Below, in pieces: positions 45,068-54,292 of a stretch of 64,000 nt of DNA. The stretch is taken from NCBI GenBank assembly GCA_015478775.1, contig JADMKP010000010.1, forward strand, positions 112,593 through 176,592, written 5' to 3'. Position numbers and translations under genes: made by a program. Origin of the DNA: Fermentimonas sp. GTDB lineage: Bacteria > Bacteroidota > Bacteroidia > Bacteroidales > Dysgonomonadaceae. The stretch's first letter is position 1; each line of letters opens with the position of its first letter. The notes under the pieces were generated by a model. It was not told the origin of the DNA and did no database searches. It saw nothing but the letters and a program-made list of their open reading frames with translations.

Positions 45068-45155
45068 AAACTTATATTATGAAGAGTTTTATATTAGCTA
45101 ATATTATGAAACTTTTTATTTTGATTTTAAAAATAAATATATAATTAAAATTCAT

Positions 45156-45902
45156 ATGAAATTATTAGAGGGAAAAACCGCACTTGTAACCGGTGCTGCA
45201 CGTGGTATCGGTAAAGCAATTGCAATGAAATTTGCTTCTGAAGGGGCAAATGTAGCATTTACTGATTTAAATATTGATGAAGTGGGTTTGGCAACAGAGC
45301 ATGAGATTTCATCATTAGGAGTTAAGTGTAAAGGTTATGCTTCTAATGCTGCCGATTTTGATGAATCTCACAAAGTAGTTGATGAAGTATTAAAAGATTT
45401 TGGTAGAATTGATATTCTTATTAATAATGCCGGCATTACAAAAGATGGTTTGATTATGAGAATGAGTGAACAACAATGGGATGCTGTTATTAATGTGAAT
45501 CTTAAATCTGCGTTTAACTTCATTCATGCCGTTACACCCATAATGATGCGCCAGAAGTCGGGCAGCATTATAAATATGAGTTCTGTTGTTGGAGTTTCTG
45601 GTAATGCTGGTCAGGCTAATTACTCTGCTTCAAAAGCAGGTATGATTGGTCTTGCAAAATCAACAGCAAAAGAACTGGGTTCACGTGGAATCAGAGTAAA
45701 TGCGATAGCACCGGGTTTCATTATAACAGATATGACTGGTCAGCTCACGGAGGAAGTTAGAAATGAATGGGCAAAACAAATACCACTGCGTCGCGGAGGT
45801 ACACCCGATGATGTTGCAAATGTTGCACTTTTCTTAGCATCCGATATTTCATCATATGTAAGCGGACAAGTTATTAATGTTTGTGGAGGAATGAACACCT
45901 GA
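45156..45902 (+). CDS. fabG: 3-oxoacyl-[acyl-carrier-protein] reductase
   Basis: The 248-residue SDR performs the NADPH-dependent keto reduction of fatty-acid synthesis. It has TGAARGIGKAIA (about 12-23), NNAGITKDGL (about 90-99), the catalytic Ser in NMSSVVG, and YSASKAG (Tyr about 156, Lys about 160). The C-terminal stretch is YVSGQVINVCGGMNT. The length and the NNAGITKD motif point to FabG rather than a general SDR. It is followed after one base by the pseudouridine synthase gene. Confidence 0.94.
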   Translation: MKLLEGKTALVTGAARGIGKAIAMKFASEGANVAFTDLNIDEVGLATEHEISSLGVKCKGYASNAADFDESHKVVDEVLKDFGRIDILINNAGITKDGLIMRMSEQQWDAVINVNLKSAFNFIHAVTPIMMRQKSGSIINMSSVVGVSGNAGQANYSASKAGMIGLAKSTAKELGSRGIRVNAIAPGFIITDMTGQLTEEVRNEWAKQIPLRRGGTPDDVANVALFLASDISSYVSGQVINVCGGMNT

Positions 45903-45903
45903 T

Positions 45904-46572
45904 ATGACCGTTCTTTACGAGGACAATCATATAATTATAGTAAATAAAGCTTCCGGAGAAATCGTTCAAGGCGATAAAACGGGAGACAAACCGTTGTCGG
46001 AAATTGTTAAAGAGTATCTTAAGGAGAAATATAACAAGCCCGGCAACGTTTTTTGTGGTGTAACTCACCGACTTGACAGGCCAACTACAGGAGTTGTGGT
46101 TTTTGCTAAAACAAGTAAAGCACTATCACGACTTAATGAGATGTTTAGGGATGATAAAGTGGATAAGATATACTGGGCTATTGTTAAAAACAATCCTCCC
46201 AAACACGAAGACACTTTAGTTCACTGGCTTATAAAGAGTGAAAAAAACAATAAATCTACTGCATACGACAAGGAAAAGCAAGGCACAAAGAAAGCTGTGT
46301 TGCACTATAAGATAATAGGCACATCTGAAAATTATTTCTTGCTCGAAGTTAATCTTGAAACTGGAAGACATCACCAAATTAGGACACAACTTGCAAAAAT
46401 TGGCTGTCCCATCAAAGGAGACCTCAAATATGGTGCAACAAGATCAAATTCAGATGGAAGCATAAGTTTACATTCAAGAGCAATTTCTTTTATGCACCCT
46501 GTTTCAAATACAAAAATAGAGGTGACTGCACCAGTTCCCAAAGATAATTTATGGGAGTCATTTGAAATGTAA
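45904..46572 (+). CDS. RluA-family RNA pseudouridine synthase
   Basis: The 222-residue enzyme isomerises uridine in rRNA or tRNA. The catalytic Asp is in THRLDRPTTGVVVFAKTS (about 50-67). Other family segments are ILYEDNHIIIVNK-like at the start, LETGRHHQIRTQLA (about 157-170) and IKGDLKYGA. It lacks an S4 domain, so it is the short RluA/RluC-catalytic type. The target is unknown. It probably shares a transcript with fabG. Confidence 0.93.
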   Translation: MTVLYEDNHIIIVNKASGEIVQGDKTGDKPLSEIVKEYLKEKYNKPGNVFCGVTHRLDRPTTGVVVFAKTSKALSRLNEMFRDDKVDKIYWAIVKNNPPKHEDTLVHWLIKSEKNNKSTAYDKEKQGTKKAVLHYKIIGTSENYFLLEVNLETGRHHQIRTQLAKIGCPIKGDLKYGATRSNSDGSISLHSRAISFMHPVSNTKIEVTAPVPKDNLWESFEM

Positions 46573-46693
46573 ACTCAAAGAGTTTCAAAATATTGATTAT
46601 TTATATAGAATGGCATGTACCAAAGTTGAATCCAACTTCTGAATATAGAAAAATTCCCTACTTAATCTAGTAAGTATCAATAGCAATTTAAAT

Positions 46694-47500
46694 TTATCTA
46701 ATCTTAATAGTAGAGTCCAATTCTGCAAATTCAATACATTCCATAGATGTTAAAGACTTTTTATTCTTAGCATCCAATTTATTTTCCATTTCCATATACA
46801 TCATTAGTCCCTTTTCGTGTTTCTTACTGAAGGCCTGCATCTCCTTTGGCATATTCACAATTTTACCACCATTGGCACTTCCAAATCCAACACCTGCATC
46901 GGGAGCAATATATACGACAAACTTATTTTCATCATTTTCCATCTCATAGCCGGAGCAGTTTATACCTAGAAACTCTTTGTTAGGCAATTCTTTAAATGTA
47001 TAATCATTGTAGAAATCTTCTTCTTCTCCCATGTCTGATTTAGCATCTAATTCAATTTCCCGTGCAATTATACTTTCACCTGTTTTTATTACAAATAGAT
47101 TCTTATCAACATCAAAAACCATAATCATATCGGGTGATAATTGGCTTCTGGCTCCGAAATAAGACTCATCTTTATTAAAGAAATAATCCATTTCCAAATC
47201 ACCTCCTTCAGTAGCCATTTTAATCCTATAAAGGTAATTAAACTTGTACTCGGCGGGAAGTTCAGCTACATCTACCATTTTGCCGGTACCAATATTAAGC
47301 AAGCCATCAAGATTTGGATTAAGAATCTTATCCATGGCCTCAGAAGTTCTCTCAGCTGCTTTATCGGCCGCTTTGTTTATTATCACATCTTCAGTTTTCT
47401 CTACTATCCTGTTTTTTAGTCTATTCAAAAACTGAGCTTCCACTGTAGAAGTGAATATAAAGATGAAAGAACAAATAAGAATAATTTTAATAGTTTTCAT
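46694..47500 (-). CDS. DUF4412-type exported protein
   Basis: The 268-residue protein has a signal peptide (MKTIKIILICSFIFIF, cleavage near VEA-Q) and a helical, charged segment after it (RLKNRIVEKTEDVIINKAA). A beta-rich domain of the DUF4412 kind then runs to the end (YRIKMATEGGDLEMDYFF, ELPNKEFLGINCSGYEM). These are periplasmic or surface proteins of unknown function, common in Bacteroidota. No catalytic residues stand out. Confidence 0.75.
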   Translation of the reverse strand: MKTIKIILICSFIFIFTSTVEAQFLNRLKNRIVEKTEDVIINKAADKAAERTSEAMDKILNPNLDGLLNIGTGKMVDVAELPAEYKFNYLYRIKMATEGGDLEMDYFFNKDESYFGARSQLSPDMIMVFDVDKNLFVIKTGESIIAREIELDAKSDMGEEEDFYNDYTFKELPNKEFLGINCSGYEMENDENKFVVYIAPDAGVGFGSANGGKIVNMPKEMQAFSKKHEKGLMMYMEMENKLDAKNKKSLTSMECIEFAELDSTIKIR

Positions 47501-47546
47501 TATTATAATCTATATAAAACTGTAATTAAAAAATGTAAGTATGAAT

Positions 47547-47882
47547 TTATACTGATTTCAACCATTCTTCATACTTTTCTCCTAAAATTGGAACAGGCTT
47601 CTCTCTGCCATTTACTGCATTTAAAAGCCCCATTATCCACATAAAAAGTAATACAAATGCACCTACCATACTAACTATCCAGCCCAGTACAGGGATAACG
47701 TTAATTAAGCTTAAAGCGATACTTGTTAAAACTAATCCCAAAGATTGCCTGATGTGATACTTTGCAAAGAGATCTTTTTTTTCATTATTTAAAACTAGTG
47801 CGACAACTAAACCAATAACTGTCAAATAAGCAACTATTGCAATAGTCTTGTCTTGAGTGTTTCTAGTTATTTCATTTTCCAT
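47547..47882 (-). CDS. DUF4870-type small membrane protein
   Basis: The 111-residue protein has three hydrophobic segments (TIAIVAYLTVIGLVVALVL, LGLVLTSIALSLINVIPVLG, VSMVGAFVLLFMWIMGLLNA). The family-typical FAKYHIRQSLGL motif follows the first one, and the end is GREKPVPILGEKYE. DUF4870/Tic20-like proteins have no firm function. It lies 46 bases upstream of the DUF4412 gene on the same strand. Confidence 0.8.
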   Translation of the reverse strand: MENEITRNTQDKTIAIVAYLTVIGLVVALVLNNEKKDLFAKYHIRQSLGLVLTSIALSLINVIPVLGWIVSMVGAFVLLFMWIMGLLNAVNGREKPVPILGEKYEEWLKSV

Positions 47883-48049
47883 GACTCTTTATTTTTTTTA
47901 TTTTAAATATATATATGAACATGATTTACACACACTCATTACTTAACAGTTATAAAGAAGAATTGTTTTTAATAATTATAAAACTTTAAAAAATTAACAA
48001 ATAAGGATATAAATTTCAATGAAAGTTACTTTAATTCTTATACCATTCG

Positions 48050-48081
48050 TTTCTTCCATTTATATAAAAAGATTACATTTG
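48050..48081 (+). promoter_or_regulatory. Candidate promoter of the nucleotidyltransferase gene
   Basis: TACATTTG (48074-48081) matches TAnnTTTG, with TTTC (48050-48053) at -33 after a 20-base spacer. The ATG follows 31 bases later. Confidence 0.55.
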
Positions 48082-48112
48082 TGTTATCAATATGCTTTAA
48101 AATAATTATTAA

Positions 48113-49015
48113 ATGAAACCTACATTATTTGTACTAGCAGCAGGAATGGGAAGCCGTTACGGAGGTCTTAAACAATTAGACGAAGTAGGACCGAATAAGG
48201 AAACCATTATGGATTATTCTATATTCGATGCTGTAAACGCCGGTTTTGGTAAACTTGTTTTTGTAATTCGCAAGGATTTTGAAGAGGAGTTTACCGAGAA
48301 AATTGTAAAGAAGTATGAAAAGAAAATACCTGTAGCATTGGTATTTCAAGAACCTGATAAACTTCCGGAGGGATTCACTCCAAATCCTGAAAGAGTAAAG
48401 CCCTGGGGAACCAATCATGCTGTAATGATGGGCAAAAGTGTTATTAATGAGCCTTTCGCAGTAATAAATGCCGATGACTTTTATGGTCGTGAAAGCTTTA
48501 AGATACTTGCAGATTACCTGACTTCCTTAAACAACAGTGAAGATAAATACTGTATGATTGGCTACAGAGTTGGAAATACATTGTCTGAAAGTGGCACTGT
48601 TGCTCGTGGTGTATGTGAAACCGATCAAAACGATAACCTGACAGGAGTTGTAGAACGTACACAAATAAAACGAATAGACGGCAAAGTTAGTTACCACGAA
48701 GATAATGACAACTGGATTTCTATTGAAGATAATACACCAGTTTCAATGAATATGTGGGGCTTTACTCCAGATTACTTCAAATATTCCGATGAGTATTTCA
48801 TCAACTTCTTAAAAGAGAATCAAGACAATATCAAAGCAGAGTTTTTTATACCACTATTAGTAAATGATCTTATAGTTAGTAGTAAAGTTACTGTAAAAGT
48901 ACTTGATACACCTTCAAAATGGTTTGGTGTAACATACGCTGAGGATAGGCCATCTGTAGTAGCTAAACTTAAAGAACTTTCAGATGAAGGTGTATATCCT
49001 TCACCTTTGTGGTAA
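48113..49015 (+). CDS. Sugar-phosphate nucleotidyltransferase
   Basis: The 300-residue protein has a GT-A-like nucleotidyltransferase fold. The nucleotide-binding opening is LAAGMGSRYGGLKQLDEVGP (about 8-27), with a conserved KPWGTNHAVMMGK near 105 and the metal site INADDFYGRESF near 122. It may make NDP-sugars from sugar 1-phosphates. In Bacteroidota such proteins occur near galactose genes. Here galM-MFS-galK follow after one gene and there is no galT, so a role in galactose use is possible (inference). Confidence 0.85.
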   Translation: MKPTLFVLAAGMGSRYGGLKQLDEVGPNKETIMDYSIFDAVNAGFGKLVFVIRKDFEEEFTEKIVKKYEKKIPVALVFQEPDKLPEGFTPNPERVKPWGTNHAVMMGKSVINEPFAVINADDFYGRESFKILADYLTSLNNSEDKYCMIGYRVGNTLSESGTVARGVCETDQNDNLTGVVERTQIKRIDGKVSYHEDNDNWISIEDNTPVSMNMWGFTPDYFKYSDEYFINFLKENQDNIKAEFFIPLLVNDLIVSSKVTVKVLDTPSKWFGVTYAEDRPSVVAKLKELSDEGVYPSPLW

Positions 49016-49046
49016 CAACTCCTAAAAGAGACACATTATATAGAAT

Positions 49047-50357
49047 ATGTGGGTAGATTTTATCATCATTCTTCTGCTGATACTTATAAATGGTTTTTTC
49101 GCATTGTCCGAAATTGCGATTGTATCAGCAAAGAAAAACAAACTAGAAGCAGAAAGTAAGAATGGCAAAAAAGGTGCTATGATGGCATTGTCGTTAAAAG
49201 CAGATCCGGATAATTTCCTTTCTTCCGTTCAAGTAGGCATTACATTAATTGGTATTATAAACGGTGCTTATGGGGGACAGGCATTTGCAGGCAATCTCAT
49301 ACCTTTTTTCCAACAATTTGCCTTTACTGCTCCTTTTGCAGATGCTATATCTATGGTTGTTGTAGTATTTATTATTACGTATGTTTCAATTGTAATTGGT
49401 GAGCTGGTGCCTAAAACTATTGCACTTAATAATGCAGAAAAGATGGCAATTAAAGCAGCACCTGCAATACGTATTGTAAGCATCATATTTTATCCATTTG
49501 TTAAACTCTTATCATTCTCTACCGGATTCATAAATAAACTTATAGGCTTAAAACCTAAAGATGATGTGGTATCGGAAATGGAGCTTAGAGCGATGTTAAA
49601 AACAGCATCACATGAAGGTATAATTGATGTGGAAGAAAATATTATACACGAACAAGTATTCTATTTTTCAGATAAACGCGCAAAGCATTTAATGACCCAC
49701 CGAACTGATGTGGAGTGGGTAAACATTAGTAAAAGCAGAGACGAGATTATTTCTGATCTACTAAAAACAAGGCATAGCAAAATTCTTGCTTGCAGAAAAA
49801 GGATTGATGATTTTGCAGGAATAATTTCGATGAGAGATTTTCTGATACGTTTAAATAATGACGAGGAGTTTGCAATTGAGGAGCTTATTTCTGAACCTAT
49901 TATTGTGCCGAATACGGTTCGTGCACAAAAAGTGCTCGAAAACTTCAAGAACAGTTATAAATTTGTGGCAGTTGTAGTTGATGAGTATGGAAGTTTAGAA
50001 GGTATAATTACAATTCACGATATTTTCGAAAATCTGGTTGGTAATGTTCCTGAGGAAACTGATATTGAGTCAACAGAACCACTTATCTTTATTCGCGAAG
50101 ATAATTCAGCATTAGTAAGTGGAGATGCTCCAATAGAGATTTTAACACAATTTGATGAGGAATTTGTGGTTGATTTTGATAAAATAGATTATTCAACTGT
50201 TGCGGGTTTCGTATTTGCTAGCATAAACAAAATACCCAACATTGGTGATAAATTTAATTATAACAACCTAACTTTTGAGATTGTGGATATAGACGTAAAT
50301 AAAATTGATAAGGTACTGGTTACCAGAAAAGTTGATTTGATCGATTTAATTGGATAA
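49047..50357 (+). CDS. HlyC/CorC (CNNM) family membrane protein
   Basis: The 436-residue protein has an N-terminal DUF21 membrane domain (about 1-190, FFALSEIAIVSAKKN, VGITLIGIINGAYGG, SIVIGELVPKTIAL). Two CBS domains follow (about 205-340), with LMTHRTDVEW and VVVDEYGSLEGIITIHDI. A C-terminal CorC/HlyC domain contains FDKIDYSTVAGFV. The family includes magnesium/cobalt efflux proteins and CNNM transporters. The hemolysin name is historical. It starts 31 bases after the nucleotidyltransferase gene. Confidence 0.92.
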   Translation: MWVDFIIILLLILINGFFALSEIAIVSAKKNKLEAESKNGKKGAMMALSLKADPDNFLSSVQVGITLIGIINGAYGGQAFAGNLIPFFQQFAFTAPFADAISMVVVVFIITYVSIVIGELVPKTIALNNAEKMAIKAAPAIRIVSIIFYPFVKLLSFSTGFINKLIGLKPKDDVVSEMELRAMLKTASHEGIIDVEENIIHEQVFYFSDKRAKHLMTHRTDVEWVNISKSRDEIISDLLKTRHSKILACRKRIDDFAGIISMRDFLIRLNNDEEFAIEELISEPIIVPNTVRAQKVLENFKNSYKFVAVVVDEYGSLEGIITIHDIFENLVGNVPEETDIESTEPLIFIREDNSALVSGDAPIEILTQFDEEFVVDFDKIDYSTVAGFVFASINKIPNIGDKFNYNNLTFEIVDIDVNKIDKVLVTRKVDLIDLIG

Positions 50358-50493
50358 TGTTAAAAAGTGAGGTTTATGTTTTATAACATGTAATTTTTCT
50401 AGGTGATAGAAAATTTCTGTGTTAATTTTACACCAATTTAAAAAGAGATCAATCTTCATCCTTATCTTAATTTCAATAAACCAAGAAAATAAC

Positions 50494-51567
50494 ATGAGTA
50501 ATATGTATAGCAAGTCCGGCTTGCTTGTTGATGCTTTTGATAAAACTGTAGAAAGCAAGCAAACCGGATTATACATTCTAACTAATAAAGTTGGAAGTGA
50601 ATTAACAGTAACAAATTACGGGGCTAAAATTGTATCACTAATGGTACCCGACAAAGATGGAGATTTCAGAGATATTGTTTTAGGTCACCCATCATTAGAT
50701 GAATATTTAACTTCAGAAGAGCCCTATTTTGGTGCACTTTGCGGCCGTACAGCTAACAGAATTGCTAACGGTCGTTTTACATTAGATGATGTTGAATATA
50801 AATTACCTATAAATAACGGTCCCAATTCTCTACATGGAGGTATAAAAGGATTCAATGCAGTTGTATGGGATATAATGAACGTAACAGATAATAGCTTAGA
50901 GTTATATTATCTTTCAAAAGATGGAGAAGAAGGTTATCCCGGAAATTTATCTGTTTGGGTTACCTATAAATTAAGCGAAGATAATTCACTCGATATAATT
51001 TATCGTGCAAGTACCGACAAAAAGACTATTCTAAACTTAACAAATCACTCATATTTTAATCTTTCGGGAGAAGGAGATTCTTATATAGGAGATCATATAT
51101 TAACAATCAACGCCGATACGTATCTACCTACTGACTCAACAGCAATTCCATACGGAGAAGCTGAGTCTGTAAAAGATACACCTATGGATTTCTTGAAACC
51201 TACTAATATTGGTGAAAGAATTAACGACGATTTTGAGCAACTTAATTTTGGAAATGGTTACGATCATACGTATGTTTTAAATAAAGGTAGTGAAAATGAA
51301 TATTCCAGAGCAGCAATGTGTTTCTCTCCAAAATCACATATTAAAATGGAAATATTTACAACCGAGCCAGGTATGCAATTGTATACAGGAAACTGGATGA
51401 CGGGTAATTTTACTGCAAAAAAGGGGAATAGATATCACAAGAGATCAGCTGTTTGTTTCGAAACACAGCATTTCCCGGATAGTATAAATAAGCCTAACTA
51501 TCCATCAATAATTCTCAGTCCTTCAGAATTGTATGAATCGAGAACAACCTATAAATTCTCGGTATAA
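50494..51567 (+). CDS. galM: Aldose 1-epimerase (galactose mutarotase)
   Basis: GalM interconverts alpha and beta anomers of galactose so that GalK receives the alpha form. The protein has CGRTANRIANGRF (Arg-binding loop, about 85), SLHGG (catalytic His about 110), and NLTNHSYFNLSG (second His, about 183). The catalytic base Glu is in CFETQHFPDS near the C-terminus. I choose ATG 50494 (MSNMYSK), 357 residues, as usual for GalM. An in-frame ATG at 50419 would add 25 hydrophobic residues with little family support. First of galM-MFS-galK. Confidence 0.94.
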   Translation: MSNMYSKSGLLVDAFDKTVESKQTGLYILTNKVGSELTVTNYGAKIVSLMVPDKDGDFRDIVLGHPSLDEYLTSEEPYFGALCGRTANRIANGRFTLDDVEYKLPINNGPNSLHGGIKGFNAVVWDIMNVTDNSLELYYLSKDGEEGYPGNLSVWVTYKLSEDNSLDIIYRASTDKKTILNLTNHSYFNLSGEGDSYIGDHILTINADTYLPTDSTAIPYGEAESVKDTPMDFLKPTNIGERINDDFEQLNFGNGYDHTYVLNKGSENEYSRAAMCFSPKSHIKMEIFTTEPGMQLYTGNWMTGNFTAKKGNRYHKRSAVCFETQHFPDSINKPNYPSIILSPSELYESRTTYKFSV

Positions 51568-51616
51568 AAAGGGATATATTTTTTCAAACATAAAACCATT
51601 AATAAAAGTATAAGAA

Positions 51617-52990
51617 ATGACTAAAAATCAAAACAAAAACATCGTTGCTATCGTCACGATGATGTTCCTTTTCGCTATGATCTCCTTTGTAACGAATCTT
51701 GCAGCACCAATTGGTGTGATTTGGAGCAATAAATTTGAAGGTTCCAATTTCCTTGGAATGCTTGGAAACATGATGAATTTCGCTGCATACCTCTTCATGG
51801 GGATTCCAGCAGGTAAATTATTAACAAAGATAGGTTACAAAAAGACTGCTCTCGTAGCTATTGCCGTGGGGCTTGTAGGTGTTTTTACTCAATACCTCTC
51901 GGGTGTTGTAGATGCAAATAGCACTTTACTAACATTGCCATTAAACTTTGTAATTTATTTACTTGGTGCATTTGTTGCAGGTTTTTCTGTATGTATGTTA
52001 AACACAGTGGTTAACCCAATGCTTAACTTACTTGGAGGTGGTGGTAATAAAGGTAACCAATTAATTCAACTAGGAGGTACTTTTAATTCACTCGCCGGTA
52101 CATTAACTCCAATGTTAGTTGGTGCTTTAATAGGAACTGTGAGTGTAAATACTGCAATCACTGATGTTAATCCAGTTTTATTTATCGCAATGGGTGTCTT
52201 TGCTGCTGCATTTATGATACTCTTATTTATTCCAATAAGTGATCCCGACGCTCATAAAAGCAATAAGAATGTAGTATATGAAAGAAGCCCCTGGGCTTTT
52301 CGCCATTTCGTTTTGGGTACCATCGCTATCTTTGTTTACGTTGGTGTAGAAATAGGTATACCAGGAACATTAAACTTTTATCTTTCTAATATAACCGATA
52401 AAGGAGCAGGATTAGATCCATCAAACGCTGCTACTATTGGTGGATTTGTGGCAGGTACCTACTGGTTCCTTATGCTCATTGGCCGTTTCATTGGTAGCAT
52501 GGTGGGTGGTAAAGTATCAAGTAGATCTATGCTTACTACAGTTTCTCTTCTTGGCATGATTCTAATTTTAGGTGCCATCTTATCTCCTAAAACTGTAACT
52601 ACACTTATGCCTGTATTCACCGGATCTTCTTTCGCAATGACGGTTGTTCCATTAAGCGCATTATTGCTAGTACTCTGCGGATTTTGCACTTCCATTATGT
52701 GGGGCAGTATCTTCAATCTTGCAGTTGAAGGCTTGGGTAAATACACAAAAGCAGCATCAGGAATCTTCATGATGATGGTTGTGGGTGGAGGAATCATACC
52801 TCTAATTCAAAACTGGGTAGCTGATCAATCTACATATATGCTCTCATTTATAGTTCCTTTAATTGGACTTGCGTACTTACTTTATTACGCTTTAATAGGT
52901 TCTAAAAATGTAACAAAAGGTATTTCGGTTTCAGATGATGAAGATATACCACTAGATACAGCTCCTCAAACAATTCCTGTTGAAGGATAA
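51617..52990 (+). CDS. MFS sugar transporter (probably galactose/glucose)
   Basis: The 457-residue protein has about 12 membrane segments and an FHS-like MFS pattern (GIPAGKLLTKIGYKKTALV near 58-76, FNSLAGTLTPMLVGALIG). It lies between galM and galK, 49 and 45 bases from them, so galactose import is the likely role. Sodium or proton coupling is not readable. No outer-membrane SusCD-type importer is in the window. Confidence 0.88.
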   Translation: MTKNQNKNIVAIVTMMFLFAMISFVTNLAAPIGVIWSNKFEGSNFLGMLGNMMNFAAYLFMGIPAGKLLTKIGYKKTALVAIAVGLVGVFTQYLSGVVDANSTLLTLPLNFVIYLLGAFVAGFSVCMLNTVVNPMLNLLGGGGNKGNQLIQLGGTFNSLAGTLTPMLVGALIGTVSVNTAITDVNPVLFIAMGVFAAAFMILLFIPISDPDAHKSNKNVVYERSPWAFRHFVLGTIAIFVYVGVEIGIPGTLNFYLSNITDKGAGLDPSNAATIGGFVAGTYWFLMLIGRFIGSMVGGKVSSRSMLTTVSLLGMILILGAILSPKTVTTLMPVFTGSSFAMTVVPLSALLLVLCGFCTSIMWGSIFNLAVEGLGKYTKAASGIFMMMVVGGGIIPLIQNWVADQSTYMLSFIVPLIGLAYLLYYALIGSKNVTKGISVSDDEDIPLDTAPQTIPVEG

Positions 52991-53035
52991 TTGAGTTAGT
53001 ATTGACCGTTATTCACTGTTTTTTGAGAAATTGAT

Positions 53036-54184
53036 ATGACAAAAGAAGAAGTAAATAAGATATTTAAAGAAAAATATGGTAATGAATCTCCAGAAGTTTA
53101 CACGTCTCCGGGACGTGTAAACTTAATTGGAGAACATACAGATTATAATGGAAGCTTTGTCTTCCCCGGAGCTATTGATAAGGGAATGATAGCAGCAATT
53201 CGTTTTAACGGAACTGATAAAATCAGAGCTTATGCAATAGACCTCGATGAAAGTTCAGAGTTTGGTCTCAACGAAGAAGATCTACCTAAAGAAGGATGGG
53301 CAAAATACATTTTTGGTGTATGCCGCGAGATTATAAAAAGAGGCGGAACAATAAAAGCATTCGATACAGCTTTTGCTGGAGATGTTCCACTCGGTGCTGG
53401 TATGTCGTCTTCAGCCGCACTTGAAAGTACTTATGCTTTTGCGTTAAACGAAATGCTAAATTTAAGTATCGATAAGTTTGAGCTTGCCAGAATCGGACAA
53501 AGTACAGAGCACAACTATGTTGGAGTGAAGTGTGGTATTATGGACCAGTTTGCATCTATCTTCGGAAAAAAAGGGCATCTGATTCGTTTAGATACAAAAT
53601 CAATGGAATATGAATATTTTCCATTCGACCCTAAAGGCTATAAGCTAGTATTACTCGATACATTAGTAAAGCATGAACTAGCTTCATCGGCATACAACAA
53701 ACGTCGCGAGTCTTGTGAAACTGCAGCAACTACCATAGCAAAACGTTATCCTGAAGTAGAATTTCTTCGTGATGCATCAATGCAGATGCTGGATGAAGTT
53801 AAGAATGAAATTTCAGAAGAAGACTATATAAGGGCTCAATACGTTATTGAAGAAACTCAACGTGTTAGAGACGTAAGTGAAGCACTAGAGCGTGGTGATT
53901 ATGAAACCGTTGGGCAAAGAATGTATGAAACACATCATGGAATGAGCAAGCTTTATGAAGTAAGCTGCGAAGAGTTAGATTTCCTAAACAATGTTGCACG
54001 TGAGCACGGTGTTACAGGATCAAGAGTTATGGGTGGCGGCTTCGGCGGTTGCACTATAAATCTTGTAAAAGACGAATTGTACGACTCTTTTATTGTTGAT
54101 GCAAAAGAACAATTTAAAGATAAATATGGTCACGAACCCAAAGTGTACGATGTGGTTATAAGTGACGGAGCTAGAAAGCTTTAA
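53036..54184 (+). CDS. galK: Galactokinase
   Basis: This is a GHMP-family kinase that phosphorylates galactose at C1. The 382-residue protein has the galactokinase signature GRVNLIGEHTDYNGSFVFPG (about 24-43). The ATP-binding motif is PLGAGMSSSAALEST (about 119-133). The catalytic Asp lies in KCGIMDQFASIFG. The third GHMP motif is GSRVMGGGFGGCTINLV near 330-346. Length and motifs are complete. It is the last gene before the terminator. The partner galT is not in this window. Confidence 0.97.
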   Translation: MTKEEVNKIFKEKYGNESPEVYTSPGRVNLIGEHTDYNGSFVFPGAIDKGMIAAIRFNGTDKIRAYAIDLDESSEFGLNEEDLPKEGWAKYIFGVCREIIKRGGTIKAFDTAFAGDVPLGAGMSSSAALESTYAFALNEMLNLSIDKFELARIGQSTEHNYVGVKCGIMDQFASIFGKKGHLIRLDTKSMEYEYFPFDPKGYKLVLLDTLVKHELASSAYNKRRESCETAATTIAKRYPEVEFLRDASMQMLDEVKNEISEEDYIRAQYVIEETQRVRDVSEALERGDYETVGQRMYETHHGMSKLYEVSCEELDFLNNVAREHGVTGSRVMGGGFGGCTINLVKDELYDSFIVDAKEQFKDKYGHEPKVYDVVISDGARKL

Positions 54185-54204
54185 TTTTATTTTACAAATA
54201 CTTT

Positions 54205-54260
54205 AAGTCGGATACCGATGTAGCCTATCGGTTAATCGGCGTCCGACTTTTATTTTTTTT
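54205..54260 (+). terminator. Terminator of the galactose operon
   Basis: AAGTCGGA (54205-54212) pairs with TCCGACTT (54242-54249), with an inner CCGAT/ATCGG pairing, and a T-rich tract (TTTATTTTTTTT) follows. This is a strong branched or extended stem. Confidence 0.85.
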
Positions 54261-54292
54261 CTTGGAAGTCTATTACCTTTAAGTGAATTACT

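Noticed and set aside
50419-50494. N-terminal hydrophobic extension of GalM from ATG 50419
   Set aside because: GalM is cytoplasmic here with GalK. The next ATG gives the normal length.
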